A DNA stretch of 64,000 nt, taken from contig NC_006396.1 of NCBI RefSeq assembly GCF_000011085.1, positions 1,798,001 through 1,862,000 on the forward strand. The letters are read 5' to 3'. Positions 44,775-52,597 of this stretch are shown here, piece by piece. How positions within the stretch are numbered: position 1 is the first letter of the stretch; every line of letters starts with the position of its first letter. The notes beneath the pieces are model-generated. The model ran no database searches. It was not told the DNA's origin and saw only the letters and a list, made by a program, of their open reading frames with translations. The stretch is from Haloarcula marismortui ATCC 43049. Lineage in GTDB: Archaea > Halobacteriota > Halobacteria > Halobacteriales > Haloarculaceae. The position numbers were made by a program, and so were the translations under genes.

Positions 44775-44790
44775 TTCGGCGTATGCCAAA
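44775..44790. promoter_or_regulatory. Palindromic operator candidate, copy 2 (HTH_10 divergent promoter)
   Basis: TTCGGCGTATGCCAAA is the inverted-orientation counterpart of the site at 43782-43797, differing by one base. It sits between the divergent starts at 44737 (HTH_10 gene) and 44827 (membrane protein), just upstream of the TATA-like box of the first, so one site could control both genes. Confidence 0.5.
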
Positions 44791-44826
44791 CCAGCCGTCA
44801 TTATCGAAGCACGCTTTCGAGGGAGT

Positions 44827-45228
44827 ATGTCGTGTCCTGTCTCTCCATCTACTGGCGACTCGTCCAGCGGAGCGGTCACTGGCGACACACCGGACGACTC
44901 GCCGTCGCGCATTCGCGGATATGAACTACCGACGCACAACTGGCGACACACCGTCGTCTACGGGGCGGTGTTCTGGGCAATCGTGGCCGCTGCGTGGCTC
45001 GCCGTCCCGACCGGTCACCCGTTCCAGCTGGGGGTCACGCTGTCCGGACTGTTTGCGGCCCCGCTGTTGCCGGTCGCACTCTGGTGTGATTACCGCCAAG
45101 CGAGAGAGTTTGGCACCTGTGACCCCGGTCTTCAGGCGTACCTCTCGAACCTCATTCGGGATATCAAGACGGCAGGGACCGGCCAGAGCGCTCTCGGCGA
45201 CCAGCGCCGGGAATTCCTCAGGTGCTGA
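44827..45228 (+). CDS. Small membrane protein
   Basis: A 133-residue protein. A polar Ser/Thr/Asp-rich N-terminal region of about 40 residues precedes two helices (VVYGAVFWAIVAAAWLAVP and FQLGVTLSGLFAAPLLPVALW) and a soluble C-terminal part with two Cys. Function is unknown. The ATG at 44827 was chosen because a TATA-like TCATTATC lies about 25 bases upstream; the longer frame upstream crosses the divergent promoter. It is divergent from the HTH_10 gene and may share its operator. Confidence 0.65.
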   Translation: MSCPVSPSTGDSSSGAVTGDTPDDSPSRIRGYELPTHNWRHTVVYGAVFWAIVAAAWLAVPTGHPFQLGVTLSGLFAAPLLPVALWCDYRQAREFGTCDPGLQAYLSNLIRDIKTAGTGQSALGDQRREFLRC

Positions 45229-45243
45229 GGTCGGCCACGCCGC

Positions 45244-46023
45244 TCACGTGGTTGCGGTCGATTGCTGAGACCGGGCCTCTGCAAGCCAGTCCGGGTCTGG
45301 AACGTCAGTCGACCCGACGTCGGTGATCTCGTAGCGCCACTCGATTGAGACCGTTTCGCCGTTGTCAGTCTCGCCGGTCAGCGTCCACGCTGTCTGGCGT
45401 GCAAGTCCGTCCGAATCGACCAGAATCACGACAGTGAAATCGGTCACAGTCACGTTCCCGCCGGACCCGAACGCGCCGGCACCGAACTGCCGCCAGGTCG
45501 AGAGGTCCGAGTACTCGTAGCGGTCCACCGTGACGCCGTCGAAGGTTTCTGTCCCGACAAAGCGGGCGTCATCGACTGATTCGTAGCTGAGCGTCCCGCG
45601 GTCGACGGCGGACTGGAACGAGGTGTCGTCCTGTGGCCTGACCTGATAGAACGCTTCGCCGTCAGTCTCGTACCGCGTGTAGGCCGAGCCGTCGGCGACA
45701 AACGTCTCGAAATCAGTTCTGGCGTCCGGCCCGGACATCGTGAACGTCTCCAGCGAACGGTTCGCCTGCAGGTCCACCTGATAGACGTTCGTTATCGTAG
45801 CCGTCTCGCCGGCCTCAGTCGTCGAGTACGACCACCTCGCGGTGAAACTGCCCGCGTCTCGCAGGAGGCGGTCCGTCGCCTCAACCGAAAGGTCGTCCCG
45901 GTCTGCCGGTGCGGCCCCGCCGTCGTCTGCATCAGTCCCGTCGCCCACCGCCGGACCGCCGCCGAGACACCCGGCAAGGACGAGCAGTGACACCACCAGC
46001 ACAGTAAGTAACCGCGTTGTCAT
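45244..46023 (-). CDS. Secreted haloarchaeal lipoprotein
   Basis: A 259-residue lipoprotein of unknown function. A signal (MTTRLLTVLVVSLLVLAGC) gives a lipobox with Cys19; no twin arginine is visible, so export could be by Sec. After an Asp/Gly-rich linker to about residue 45, a beta-rich domain follows (RWSYSTTEAGETATITNVYQVDLQANRSLETF). It resembles the LolA/RseB-like haloarchaeal lipoproteins that bind hydrophobic molecules, but I would not assign a ligand. It converges on the small membrane protein with 15 bases between stops. Confidence 0.75.
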   Translation of the reverse strand: MTTRLLTVLVVSLLVLAGCLGGGPAVGDGTDADDGGAAPADRDDLSVEATDRLLRDAGSFTARWSYSTTEAGETATITNVYQVDLQANRSLETFTMSGPDARTDFETFVADGSAYTRYETDGEAFYQVRPQDDTSFQSAVDRGTLSYESVDDARFVGTETFDGVTVDRYEYSDLSTWRQFGAGAFGSGGNVTVTDFTVVILVDSDGLARQTAWTLTGETDNGETVSIEWRYEITDVGSTDVPDPDWLAEARSQQSTATT

Positions 46024-46112
46024 GTCTGAGAGGAGGCTGCCACAGGAGATAAGCTAGTATGGTTGATACGACCGGCGGGGCCGGCGACGCGGCACTTGCA
46101 CCTGCAAAGGCG

Positions 46113-47075
46113 CTACAGCCAGTCCGTGTCCGGGTCGATTCGGTTCGGCGGCGTCTCGCCGGCCAGCGCGGCTTCGACGTTCGCCGCGACGGCGGCATTA
46201 AGGTCGTCGCGAGCTTCCTCAGAGTACCAGGCCGCATGCGGCGTGACGATACAGTTGTCAAGGCCGACCAGCGGGTGCTCAGCCGTCGGCGGTTCCTCGG
46301 CGAGTACATCGAGACCCGCCGCTCCAATCATTCCGTCCTCCAGCGCCGTCCGGAGCGCCGCTTCGTCGACGAGGCCGCCACGGCCGGTGTTGACCAGAAT
46401 TGCCTGCTCACGCATCGCTGCGAGCGCGTCGGCGTCTATCATCTCTGCCGTCTCCCCGGTCAGCGGCGCGTGGAGGGAAACGTAGTCAGCTCGCTCGTAC
46501 AGCGTCTCCAGCGCGACCTTTTCGACATCGGCGTCGGCCATCTCCTCGGCATCGACGTAGGGGTCGTAGGCAATCACGTCGAGGTCAAAGCCACGCAGTT
46601 GGTCGCGCACCCGCCGCGCGATGGGGCCGAAAGAGACGAGGCCCAGCGTCTGGTCGCGGACGCGATGCACCGGCCGGGTTCGCTCCCAGCCCCAGCCGCC
46701 GTCGCGAACGTCGCGGTCGTAGGCCGTAAGCGTCCGAACACAGTCAAGCAGTAGCGTCACCGTGTGGGTAGCGACCTCGTCGGTACAGTACTCGGGGACG
46801 TTCGTGACGGTCACGCCGTTGTCTGCCGCCGCAGACACGTCGATGTTGTCGATACCGACGCCCGCTCTCGCAACGATCTTGAGGTCGTCCAGCGCGTCAA
46901 GCACGCCGGCAGTGACCGGCGTGTTCACGTCCACGACGAGGCCCGCTGCCCCGGCAGCGGCGTCCCGGACCGCGTCCTCGTCGTCTGTCTCCGCGACGAC
47001 GACATCAGCGTCGAGTTCCGCTCGCAGTCGGTCGACATCTATCATCGGGTCATCGCTTGCGACCACACGTTCCAT
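46113..47075 (-). CDS. CtBP-like D-2-hydroxyacid dehydrogenase
   Basis: A 320-residue NAD-dependent dehydrogenase of the D-2-hydroxyacid family, close to C-terminal binding protein-like and phosphoglycerate dehydrogenase-like enzymes. The catalytic residues are present: Arg in VNTGRGGLVDE, a Glu in DVLAEEPP and His in VTPHAAWYSE. The dinucleotide loop reads LVSFGPIARRV, where the second and third Gly of the usual GxGxxG motif are replaced (SFGPIA), a variant seen in some relatives. The reaction is inferred as reduction of a 2-oxoacid or oxidation of a D-2-hydroxyacid. The ATG at 47075 follows a promoter region with no visible partner gene. Confidence 0.83.
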   Translation of the reverse strand: MERVVASDDPMIDVDRLRAELDADVVVAETDDEDAVRDAAAGAAGLVVDVNTPVTAGVLDALDDLKIVARAGVGIDNIDVSAAADNGVTVTNVPEYCTDEVATHTVTLLLDCVRTLTAYDRDVRDGGWGWERTRPVHRVRDQTLGLVSFGPIARRVRDQLRGFDLDVIAYDPYVDAEEMADADVEKVALETLYERADYVSLHAPLTGETAEMIDADALAAMREQAILVNTGRGGLVDEAALRTALEDGMIGAAGLDVLAEEPPTAEHPLVGLDNCIVTPHAAWYSEEARDDLNAAVAANVEAALAGETPPNRIDPDTDWL

Positions 47076-47239
47076 GTTCGGAGTCAGGGCCTGAGACGGT
47101 AAAACGGGTCGAAGTCGTTCCCATCGGATAGGAATTCGAGGTCGATGATAGATTCAATACAACGAGTAAATCAGTTGATTGTTCGATCCACGTGGTTCGA
47201 GCGCTGTGATTTAAGCCACTCGACCGCCAATCCAGCGGT

Positions 47240-47512
47240 ATGCAAATCGAGCTGCGGTTTTTTGCCAACTTCCGGGAAGCCGTCGGACAGAAAACGGTTC
47301 ACCGCGAGTATGAAACGGACCTGCAGGCGGGCGATGTGCTCCGACAGCTCTCCGAGGAGTTCACAGAGATGGACCTATTTGAGGACGGCGAACTGCGAGA
47401 GTATCTGACAATCCTCCGGAACGGAAGAGACATTGCCCATCTCGATGGTCTAGAGACCCCACTGGAAGACGGAGACGAACTTAGCGTGTTCCCGCCAGTT
47501 GCCGGGGGGTAA
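47240..47512 (+). CDS. samp1: MoaD/SAMP1-like beta-grasp protein ending Gly-Gly
   Basis: A 90-residue ubiquitin-like protein ending VAGG. The C-terminal Gly-Gly is activated by an E1-like enzyme to carry sulfur for molybdopterin synthesis or to modify proteins. The body (RFFANFREAVGQKTV, LRNGRDIAHLDGLETPLEDGDELSVFPPVAGG) matches Haloferax SAMP1 as I recall it. A TATA-like GATTTAAGCC at 47209-47218 lies 22-31 bases before the ATG, supporting a leaderless start. It lies 26 bases from the convergent Cys-Cys-ending relative and near the AOR gene, so it may serve pterin-cofactor synthesis as well as protein modification. Confidence 0.85.
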   Translation: MQIELRFFANFREAVGQKTVHREYETDLQAGDVLRQLSEEFTEMDLFEDGELREYLTILRNGRDIAHLDGLETPLEDGDELSVFPPVAGG

Positions 47513-47537
47513 TTCCTGCGACAGTCAGTTGCCCGAG

Positions 47538-47939
47538 TCAGCAACAGAAGATGAACGGGTATAGCAACCCGATGCGGTCGCCGGTTTCCAGTTCCGTGTC
47601 CAGTCCGTCGAGATGTTCGTTGAACTCACCGTTGACCGCCACTCGCGCGTAGCATCTGGTCTGTTCGCCTTCGGGGTTTTTCGCCCAGTCGCCCGGCAGG
47701 TCCGCTATCTCCGGGGCCCAGCCCTCGGTGGTGGCGTCGGCTTCGGTTTCCGCGATGAGCATATCGCCCACGTCGTACTCCTGAAAGAACGCGTCGAGGA
47801 AGTCACGTAGCGTGTTCCCTTCGAACGTGTATGACAGCGCCGGTTCGCCGACGACCCGGCGAACGTGGCCGGTGCACCTGACCTCGACAGTAGTCAGGTC
47901 CATTGCCGACGACTGTCGCTCTACTGTCTCACTGCTCAT
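47538..47939 (-). CDS. Divergent MoaD-like beta-grasp protein ending Cys-Cys
   Basis: A 133-residue protein with the beta-grasp pattern of MoaD/ThiS proteins (VEVRCTGHVRRVVGEPALSYTF, VAVNGEFNEHLDGLDTELETGDRIGLLYPF), but the C-terminus is FIFCC instead of the Gly-Gly needed for E1 activation. About 40 acidic residues are inserted in the middle. The terminal Cys pair could carry a persulfide or bind a metal, but that is inference. The ATG at 47939 is used; an ATG at 47903 would drop 12 residues. It lies beside samp1 and about 3.5 kb from aor. Confidence 0.7.
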   Translation of the reverse strand: MSSETVERQSSAMDLTTVEVRCTGHVRRVVGEPALSYTFEGNTLRDFLDAFFQEYDVGDMLIAETEADATTEGWAPEIADLPGDWAKNPEGEQTRCYARVAVNGEFNEHLDGLDTELETGDRIGLLYPFIFCC

Positions 47940-48030
47940 GTGTACGCTACACCCCGCCGATAGAAGTCAGTAGAGACGAACATGTTCGCCCATCGCTGGG
48001 GTTTATTTGCGGCGAACTCTGTGTGGCGAT

Positions 48031-48399
48031 ATGGACAATATCGAACTGGGGATTCCGGCCGGAATTGTCGACTCGCTGCCGCCGGACAGCGAGGACACGA
48101 AACGCGACATGGAACAGGCCGTTGGTGGCTGGGAGCGGGAGCTCAACGCCGCGCTCAATACCGAAGAGCCGGCCAGCGCCGTCGTCGACCACATCGAGCA
48201 GTTCGAGAGCCGGTGGGAGGCCTACGACGAGTACGTCGTCGAACTTCGGGCCTGGGGTCAGTCACCCATCTACGCGATGGCCTGGCGCGACCTGCACGCC
48301 GCCGTCATTGCCCAGATTTACGACCACGCCGATCTGGATGAGCGCATCAACCGCGAGCGCAACGCCCGCATCGTCGACGACGGTATCCGGCCGGGGTAG
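48031..48399 (+). CDS. Conserved haloarchaeal protein
   Basis: A 122-residue acidic soluble protein, mostly helical (EDTKRDMEQAVGGWERELNAALNT, AVVDHIEQFESRWEAYDEYVVELRAW), with a C-terminal HAAVIAQIYDHADLDERINRERN. No motif of known function is visible. The ATG at 48031 gives MDNIELGIPAGIVDS. It is the first of three same-strand small genes (48031, 48504, 48769). Function unknown. Confidence 0.6.
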   Translation: MDNIELGIPAGIVDSLPPDSEDTKRDMEQAVGGWERELNAALNTEEPASAVVDHIEQFESRWEAYDEYVVELRAWGQSPIYAMAWRDLHAAVIAQIYDHADLDERINRERNARIVDDGIRPG

Positions 48400-48503
48400 A
48401 CCCTCTCTGTCCGGCAGAGTGACACCTCGGGATAGCGCGGGTGTGGCAAACGAGCGCCGGACCGCCGATAAGTTTAGACGACCGCACCCGTAACGACCAC
48501 ACG

Positions 48504-48758
48504 ATGGAGCGTGAACGGAGTTTTCGCGGCATCTCGGTTCGAGCCGCTATCGGGTATCTAGAGAACCTCGGCGGCGAGCAACGCGGCGAAGCGACCGTCG
48601 AAGGCGACGGCTGGGCGGCGACACTCTCAGAGGAGAAAGTCGCTATCGGCCCCAGCCTCCAACTCAACGAGGTAACAATCCAGTTCGACGGTGACCCGGA
48701 GACACTGGAGCCGCTTATCGAGAAGTTCGCACAGAAAGCAATGCGGGCGGGCGGCTGA
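48504..48758 (+). CDS. Conserved small protein
   Basis: An 84-residue protein that alternates strands and helices (GISVRAAIGYLENLGG, ATVEGDGWAATLSEEKVAIGPSLQLNEVTIQFDGD, LEPLIEKFAQKAMRAGG). The pattern loosely recalls the C-terminal domain found fused to some MoaD-like proteins, which would fit the nearby MoaD and AOR genes, but this link is weak. The ATG at 48504 was chosen for its acidic and basic MERERSFRGIS start. It precedes the next gene by 10 bases. Confidence 0.6.
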   Translation: MERERSFRGISVRAAIGYLENLGGEQRGEATVEGDGWAATLSEEKVAIGPSLQLNEVTIQFDGDPETLEPLIEKFAQKAMRAGG

Positions 48759-48768
48759 CCGGGGCGCG

Positions 48769-49137
48769 ATGGCCGACCCGTCGTACCCAATCGAGGGGCA
48801 GATCGTCTTGCTGGCCGGCACGCAGGCCAGCGTCCCGCTCGACCGCCTCCCCGACCTGCTCGAACAGGTGCAAACGTATCTCCGGGCAAACCGGGAAACC
48901 TACGACAGAGAGTACGAACGCATCAGCGGCCCCAGAGAGGCCGATTACGTCTGCGCTGAGTCGGACCACTGGGACAGTATCGGCACAGAACTTGGACTGA
49001 GCAACCGCGAGCAGGACGCCGTTCAGCGGGCCCACGCCGCCCAGTTCGAGCGCGACGGGCGGCGGCTGGACAGAAGCGAGGAGTTCGAGACGACGCTGGA
49101 AATCAGGGCCGTACTGGCAGTCAGCTCTGAACCGTAA
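48769..49137 (+). CDS. Conserved haloarchaeal protein
   Basis: A 122-residue acidic protein with a helix-rich middle (LPDLLEQVQTYLRANRETYDREYERI), a region with READYVCAESDHWDSIGTELGLSNREQDAVQRAH, and a beta-rich end (TTLEIRAVLAVSSEP). The SNREQDAVQRAHAAQF segment could form a helix-turn-helix-like structure, but no family was recognised. Its stop overlaps the 3' end of the convergent gene at 49121 by 17 bases. Confidence 0.6.
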   Translation: MADPSYPIEGQIVLLAGTQASVPLDRLPDLLEQVQTYLRANRETYDREYERISGPREADYVCAESDHWDSIGTELGLSNREQDAVQRAHAAQFERDGRRLDRSEEFETTLEIRAVLAVSSEP

Positions 49138-49486
49138 TCGTCTCCAGCACGCGCTGGGAGAACGCCGTTTCGGAGAGGTCGCCGTTTTCGAGGTCGTCGA
49201 TCCACTCGCTGTCGACTGACCATTCGCCAAGTTCGGTGTCCTCAAGATCCGTCACGGTCGCCTCGATGTCGACGCCGGACCAGTCATCAGCGTGGAGGTC
49301 CCGAAAGACGTTGATGACGCGGCCGATTTCCCGGTGGGGAATGACGGCCGCCTCGTCGGCCGAAATTGATTCATATGTGAGCCGGTACGTCTCGCCCTCG
49401 TCGGTGAAGTCGGTGACGTAAACGCCGTGGCTGGTCAGTCGGGACTCTACTTGAAATTCGAAGTCGTCGATATCTTCCTTGCGCAT
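49121..49486 (-). CDS. Conserved haloarchaeal protein
   Basis: A 121-residue acidic soluble protein with an N-terminal beta-hairpin-rich region (FEFQVESRLTSHGVYVTDFTDEGETYRLTYESI) and helical middle (PHREIGRVINVFRDLH). It resembles no named family I know. The ATG at 49486 is the first in frame. It lies 36 bases downstream of the aor gene on the same strand, so it may be part of the same transcript. Confidence 0.6.
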   Translation of the reverse strand: MRKEDIDDFEFQVESRLTSHGVYVTDFTDEGETYRLTYESISADEAAVIPHREIGRVINVFRDLHADDWSGVDIEATVTDLEDTELGEWSVDSEWIDDLENGDLSETAFSQRVLETITVQS

Positions 49487-49522
49487 TAGAGAAGTGAAAT
49501 GTGTTCGACGGCCGGCGCTATC

Positions 49523-51469
49523 TCAGTCGTCGCTCGGTGCCGCTGCGCCGCCGGAGCTGACGCCGGTTCCGGGGCCGATATCGATTCCCAGTTCGTCGAG
49601 TTTCTCGTCGGGAACGACGCCGTTCTCCCAGCCACGGACCTCGTAGTACTCGTCTTTCATCTTCGAGAGTTCCGCGAGTTCGCCCTCGGAACCGCCTTGG
49701 GCTGGCATCGCGTGCTCGTCGCCCTCCACGAACCGGTTTGGCAGGTCGTCGTCGGACCCGTCGAAGCCCGCGAGGTTGTTGTAGTACCGTTCGAGGTTGT
49801 AGACGCGCTCGCCGGCCTCCATCAGTTCCTCCTCGCTCACGTCCAGCCCAGTCATGCCGTTGTACTGCAGGACGTACTCCTCGATACCTTCCGCGAAGGC
49901 GTTGAACTTGCAGATGTCGAAGGAGTCACTGATAGCGTGCAGGTCCTGGAAGGTAGCACACAGCTCGCCTTTGCCCTCCCACTCTCGCGGGTCAACCTTC
50001 TCCGGGATACCGAGAATTTCGGCTGCTGGGGTGTAGCCGCGCAGGTGACACGCCCCACGGTTTGAGGTCGCGTACCCGATTGCCATCCCCTTCATACAGC
50101 GCGGGTCGTAGGCGGCCATCGTCTGGCCTTTGACCGCGAGAGAGTTGGTGTGAGCGTCGAACTCCTCGGCGAGATGGTCCGGCCCCTCGGCGAGGTGGTC
50201 CGCGAGTTCCGTCTCGCGGTGGGCGATCATCTCGATCATGTCGATCATCGTCTCGGCGTCGCCCCAGTCCAGACCGTCGTCGAGTTCGTCGAGTTTGCCC
50301 TCCTCGGTCATCTCCATCGTCATCGCCATGGTGTTACCAACATCGATGGTGTCGACGCCGAGGTCGTTACACCGGTCGAGCATCACTGCAATCTTGTCGC
50401 GTTCGACGTGGCCGGAGTTCGGGCCGAGCGCCCACGCGGACTCGTACTCGTAGGATTCGGTGCGGACGTTCATCTCCTCGCCCTTGTGCATCGCCTGCAC
50501 CTCGACTTCCTTCTTGCAGGCGACCGGACAGGAGTGACAGGTCGGCTCGTCAACAAGGATGTTCTCCCGGACGTTTTCGCCCGAGACGTTCTCTGAGTCG
50601 ATGATACGCTCGCCGTCGCCCTCGGCGTCCGAGTACGCTCGCGTCGACGAGTACTTCCCGTTTTTCGTCGGGAGACCGTCCATCTCCTCGGTGGGATTCA
50701 TCAGGACGTTGGTCCCGTACATCGAGAGTCCGCCTTCATTGGGCGCGGTCACGTCGGATTCCTGGATGACCTGCATCGCCTGCTTGTGGCCCTCCTGGAA
50801 CGTCTCTTGGTCTTTTGGCTTCGGCATCCGAGTGCTGGACTTGACGACGACGGCTTTGAGGTTCTTGTTGCCCATCACGCAGCCGGTGCCACCGCGACCC
50901 GACGCGCGGTCGTCCTCGTTGACGATACAGGCGTATTTGACCTCGTTCTCACCGCCCTGGCCGATGGCCATTACGGAAAGGTTCTTGCCCAGCGAGCCGC
51001 CCTCGATTTCGCCTTCGAGGTCGTCGATAGTGTCGTGGACGCCCTGCCCCCAGAGGTGTGAGGCGTCGCGCAGTTCCACTTCGCCGTCTTCGACGAGCGC
51101 ATACACCGGCTCGTCAGCCTGCCCTTCGAACAGCAGTCCGTCGAAGCCCGACCACTTCAGTCGCGCCCCGGACCAGCCGCCGTGGTGGGAATCAGTGACG
51201 GTCCCCGTCAGCGGCGACTTCGTACAGATGGCGATACGACCGCTCATCGTCACCTGTGTCCCCGTCAGCGGCCCGTTCATGAACGCCAGCAGGTTCTCCG
51301 GCCCAAGCGGGTCAACGTCCGGCCCCTGGTCGAAGACATACTTCACGCCGAGTCCGCGTGCACCGATATACTTTTTCGCGTCTTCCTCGTCAATACCTTC
51401 GTAGGCTACGTCCCCGTCTCCGAGGTCGATCCGTGCCACGTGGTCCTGAAAGCCACCAAGGTCTGTCAT
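49523..51469 (-). CDS. aor: Tungsten-type aldehyde ferredoxin oxidoreductase
   Basis: A 648-residue enzyme that oxidises aldehydes to acids with ferredoxin, using a bis-pterin tungsten (or molybdenum) cofactor and a 4Fe-4S cluster. The N-terminal pterin-binding region is visible (YIGARGLGVKYVFDQGPDVDPLGPEN, GLLFEGQADEPVY), cluster ligands are CHSCPVAC and the Cys of DICKFNAF, and the linking domains are complete. It ends with a Gly/Ala-rich acidic tail. The ATG at 51469 is used; a ten-codon in-frame extension upstream is basic and overlaps the promoter. Nearby MoaD-like genes fit pterin supply. The aldehyde substrate is unknown. Confidence 0.92.
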   Translation of the reverse strand: MTDLGGFQDHVARIDLGDGDVAYEGIDEEDAKKYIGARGLGVKYVFDQGPDVDPLGPENLLAFMNGPLTGTQVTMSGRIAICTKSPLTGTVTDSHHGGWSGARLKWSGFDGLLFEGQADEPVYALVEDGEVELRDASHLWGQGVHDTIDDLEGEIEGGSLGKNLSVMAIGQGGENEVKYACIVNEDDRASGRGGTGCVMGNKNLKAVVVKSSTRMPKPKDQETFQEGHKQAMQVIQESDVTAPNEGGLSMYGTNVLMNPTEEMDGLPTKNGKYSSTRAYSDAEGDGERIIDSENVSGENVRENILVDEPTCHSCPVACKKEVEVQAMHKGEEMNVRTESYEYESAWALGPNSGHVERDKIAVMLDRCNDLGVDTIDVGNTMAMTMEMTEEGKLDELDDGLDWGDAETMIDMIEMIAHRETELADHLAEGPDHLAEEFDAHTNSLAVKGQTMAAYDPRCMKGMAIGYATSNRGACHLRGYTPAAEILGIPEKVDPREWEGKGELCATFQDLHAISDSFDICKFNAFAEGIEEYVLQYNGMTGLDVSEEELMEAGERVYNLERYYNNLAGFDGSDDDLPNRFVEGDEHAMPAQGGSEGELAELSKMKDEYYEVRGWENGVVPDEKLDELGIDIGPGTGVSSGGAAAPSDD

Positions 51470-51729
51470 GGTAATACGTGACTCTCTGGCCGCAAGCAAG
51501 TTAACGGTTTGTGTTGCTAAAATATAGATATCTGACGGTTTCAGCGGTCACTTGCCCTGCGTGACCGGGTCTCATCCACAAGTCTGGTCCGAACCGTTTA
51601 AGACTCCGAGCGGCAAACTCCGGGGTAACTCGCTGGACAACGGGCACCAGCGGGCACCTGCGTGTGCAGGTCGGGATGTGAGTCGCGCCGCGCGCGACTT
51701 GAACCACGCAACGCCCGTGGTGAATACAT

Positions 51730-52320
51730 ATGGCACGAAGCGCATATTCGTACATTCGAGATGCCTGGAAGAACCCAGGCGACGGACAACTCGCAGAACT
51801 ACAGTGGCAGCGCCAGCAGGAATGGCGCAACGAAGGGGCCGTCGAGCGCATCGAGCGCCCGACCCGCCTCGACAAGGCCCGCTCGCAGGGTTACAAGGCC
51901 AAGCAGGGCGTTATTGTCGCCCGCGTCTCCGTCCGCAAGGGCAGCGCACGCAAGCGCCGCCACAAGGCCGGCCGCCGCTCCAAGCGCCAGGGCGTCACGC
52001 GCATCACCCGCCGGAAGGACATCCAGCGCGTCGCCGAGGAACGCGCCTCCCGCACCTTCCCGAACCTGCGCGTGCTCAACAGCTACTCCGTCGGTCAGGA
52101 CGGCCGCCAGAAGTGGCATGAGGTCATCCTCATCGACCCGAACCACCCGGCCATCCAGAACGACGACGACCTGTCGTGGATCTGTGCTGACGACCAGGCC
52201 GACCGCGTCTTCCGCGGTCTGACCGGTGCCGGTCGCCGCAACCGCGGCCTCAGCGGCAAGGGCAAGGGTAGCGAAAAGACCCGCCCGTCGCTGCGCAGCA
52301 ACGGCGGCAAGGGCAAGTAA
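51730..52320 (+). CDS. rpl15e: Ribosomal protein L15e (eL15)
   Basis: A 196-residue ribosomal protein of the large subunit, archaeal and eukaryotic type. MARSAYSYIRDAWKNPGDGQ begins the family-specific N-terminus, with the RNA-binding basic centre (VRKGSARKRRHKAGRRSKRQG) and the C-terminal GLTGAGRRNRGLSGKGKGSEKTRPSLRSNGGKGK. It is unusually basic for this acidic proteome, as expected. An AT-rich GAATACATATG context surrounds the ATG. It is a single gene, followed by a T-run and a series of hairpins. Confidence 0.96.
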   Translation: MARSAYSYIRDAWKNPGDGQLAELQWQRQQEWRNEGAVERIERPTRLDKARSQGYKAKQGVIVARVSVRKGSARKRRHKAGRRSKRQGVTRITRRKDIQRVAEERASRTFPNLRVLNSYSVGQDGRQKWHEVILIDPNHPAIQNDDDLSWICADDQADRVFRGLTGAGRRNRGLSGKGKGSEKTRPSLRSNGGKGK

Positions 52321-52324
52321 CCCA

Positions 52325-52332
52325 CCTTTTTC
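52325..52332 (+). terminator. T-run terminator after rpl15e
   Basis: The CCTTTTTCC stretch directly after the L15e stop is a typical archaeal termination signal, in front of the hairpin array. Confidence 0.5.
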
Positions 52333-52339
52333 CGCCTCG

Positions 52340-52533
52340 GGTGCGCGAAGCGCACCACTCGGCGCAAAAACGTGGTCCTCGTGAGCGAAGCGAGCGAGGT
52401 GGTTCGAGACGGCATTGCCGTCTCGTCATGCCGGAAATCTTCGATTTCCGAGCAGCTCGAAAGACGAGCGAGCAACGCGAGTCTTTCGGTGGCGAAAAAG
52501 GCCGAACGCTCGCTTCGCTCGCGTGGATGTCCA
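52340..52533. repeat. Array of six consecutive hairpins downstream of rpl15e
   Basis: Six short perfect or near-perfect inverted repeats follow one another: GGTGCGC/GCGCACC (52340-52356), CCTCG/CGAGG (52377-52399), CGAGACGGC/GCCGTCTCG (52405-52425), CGGAAATC/GATTTCCG (52432-52450), CGAAAGAC/GTCTTTCG (52458-52488), and GTGGA/TCCAC (52522-52533). The first two have GAA loops. They occupy the gap between a ribosomal protein gene and the convergent blh gene. They could be terminators on both strands, or repeat-derived DNA; there is no open frame. Confidence 0.65.
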
Positions 52534-52597
52534 CCGTGATTTTCGACTTCAGTTCTTCCAGACATCCGGTCATAGTGCCGTCTAGAGAGGGAGCCGA

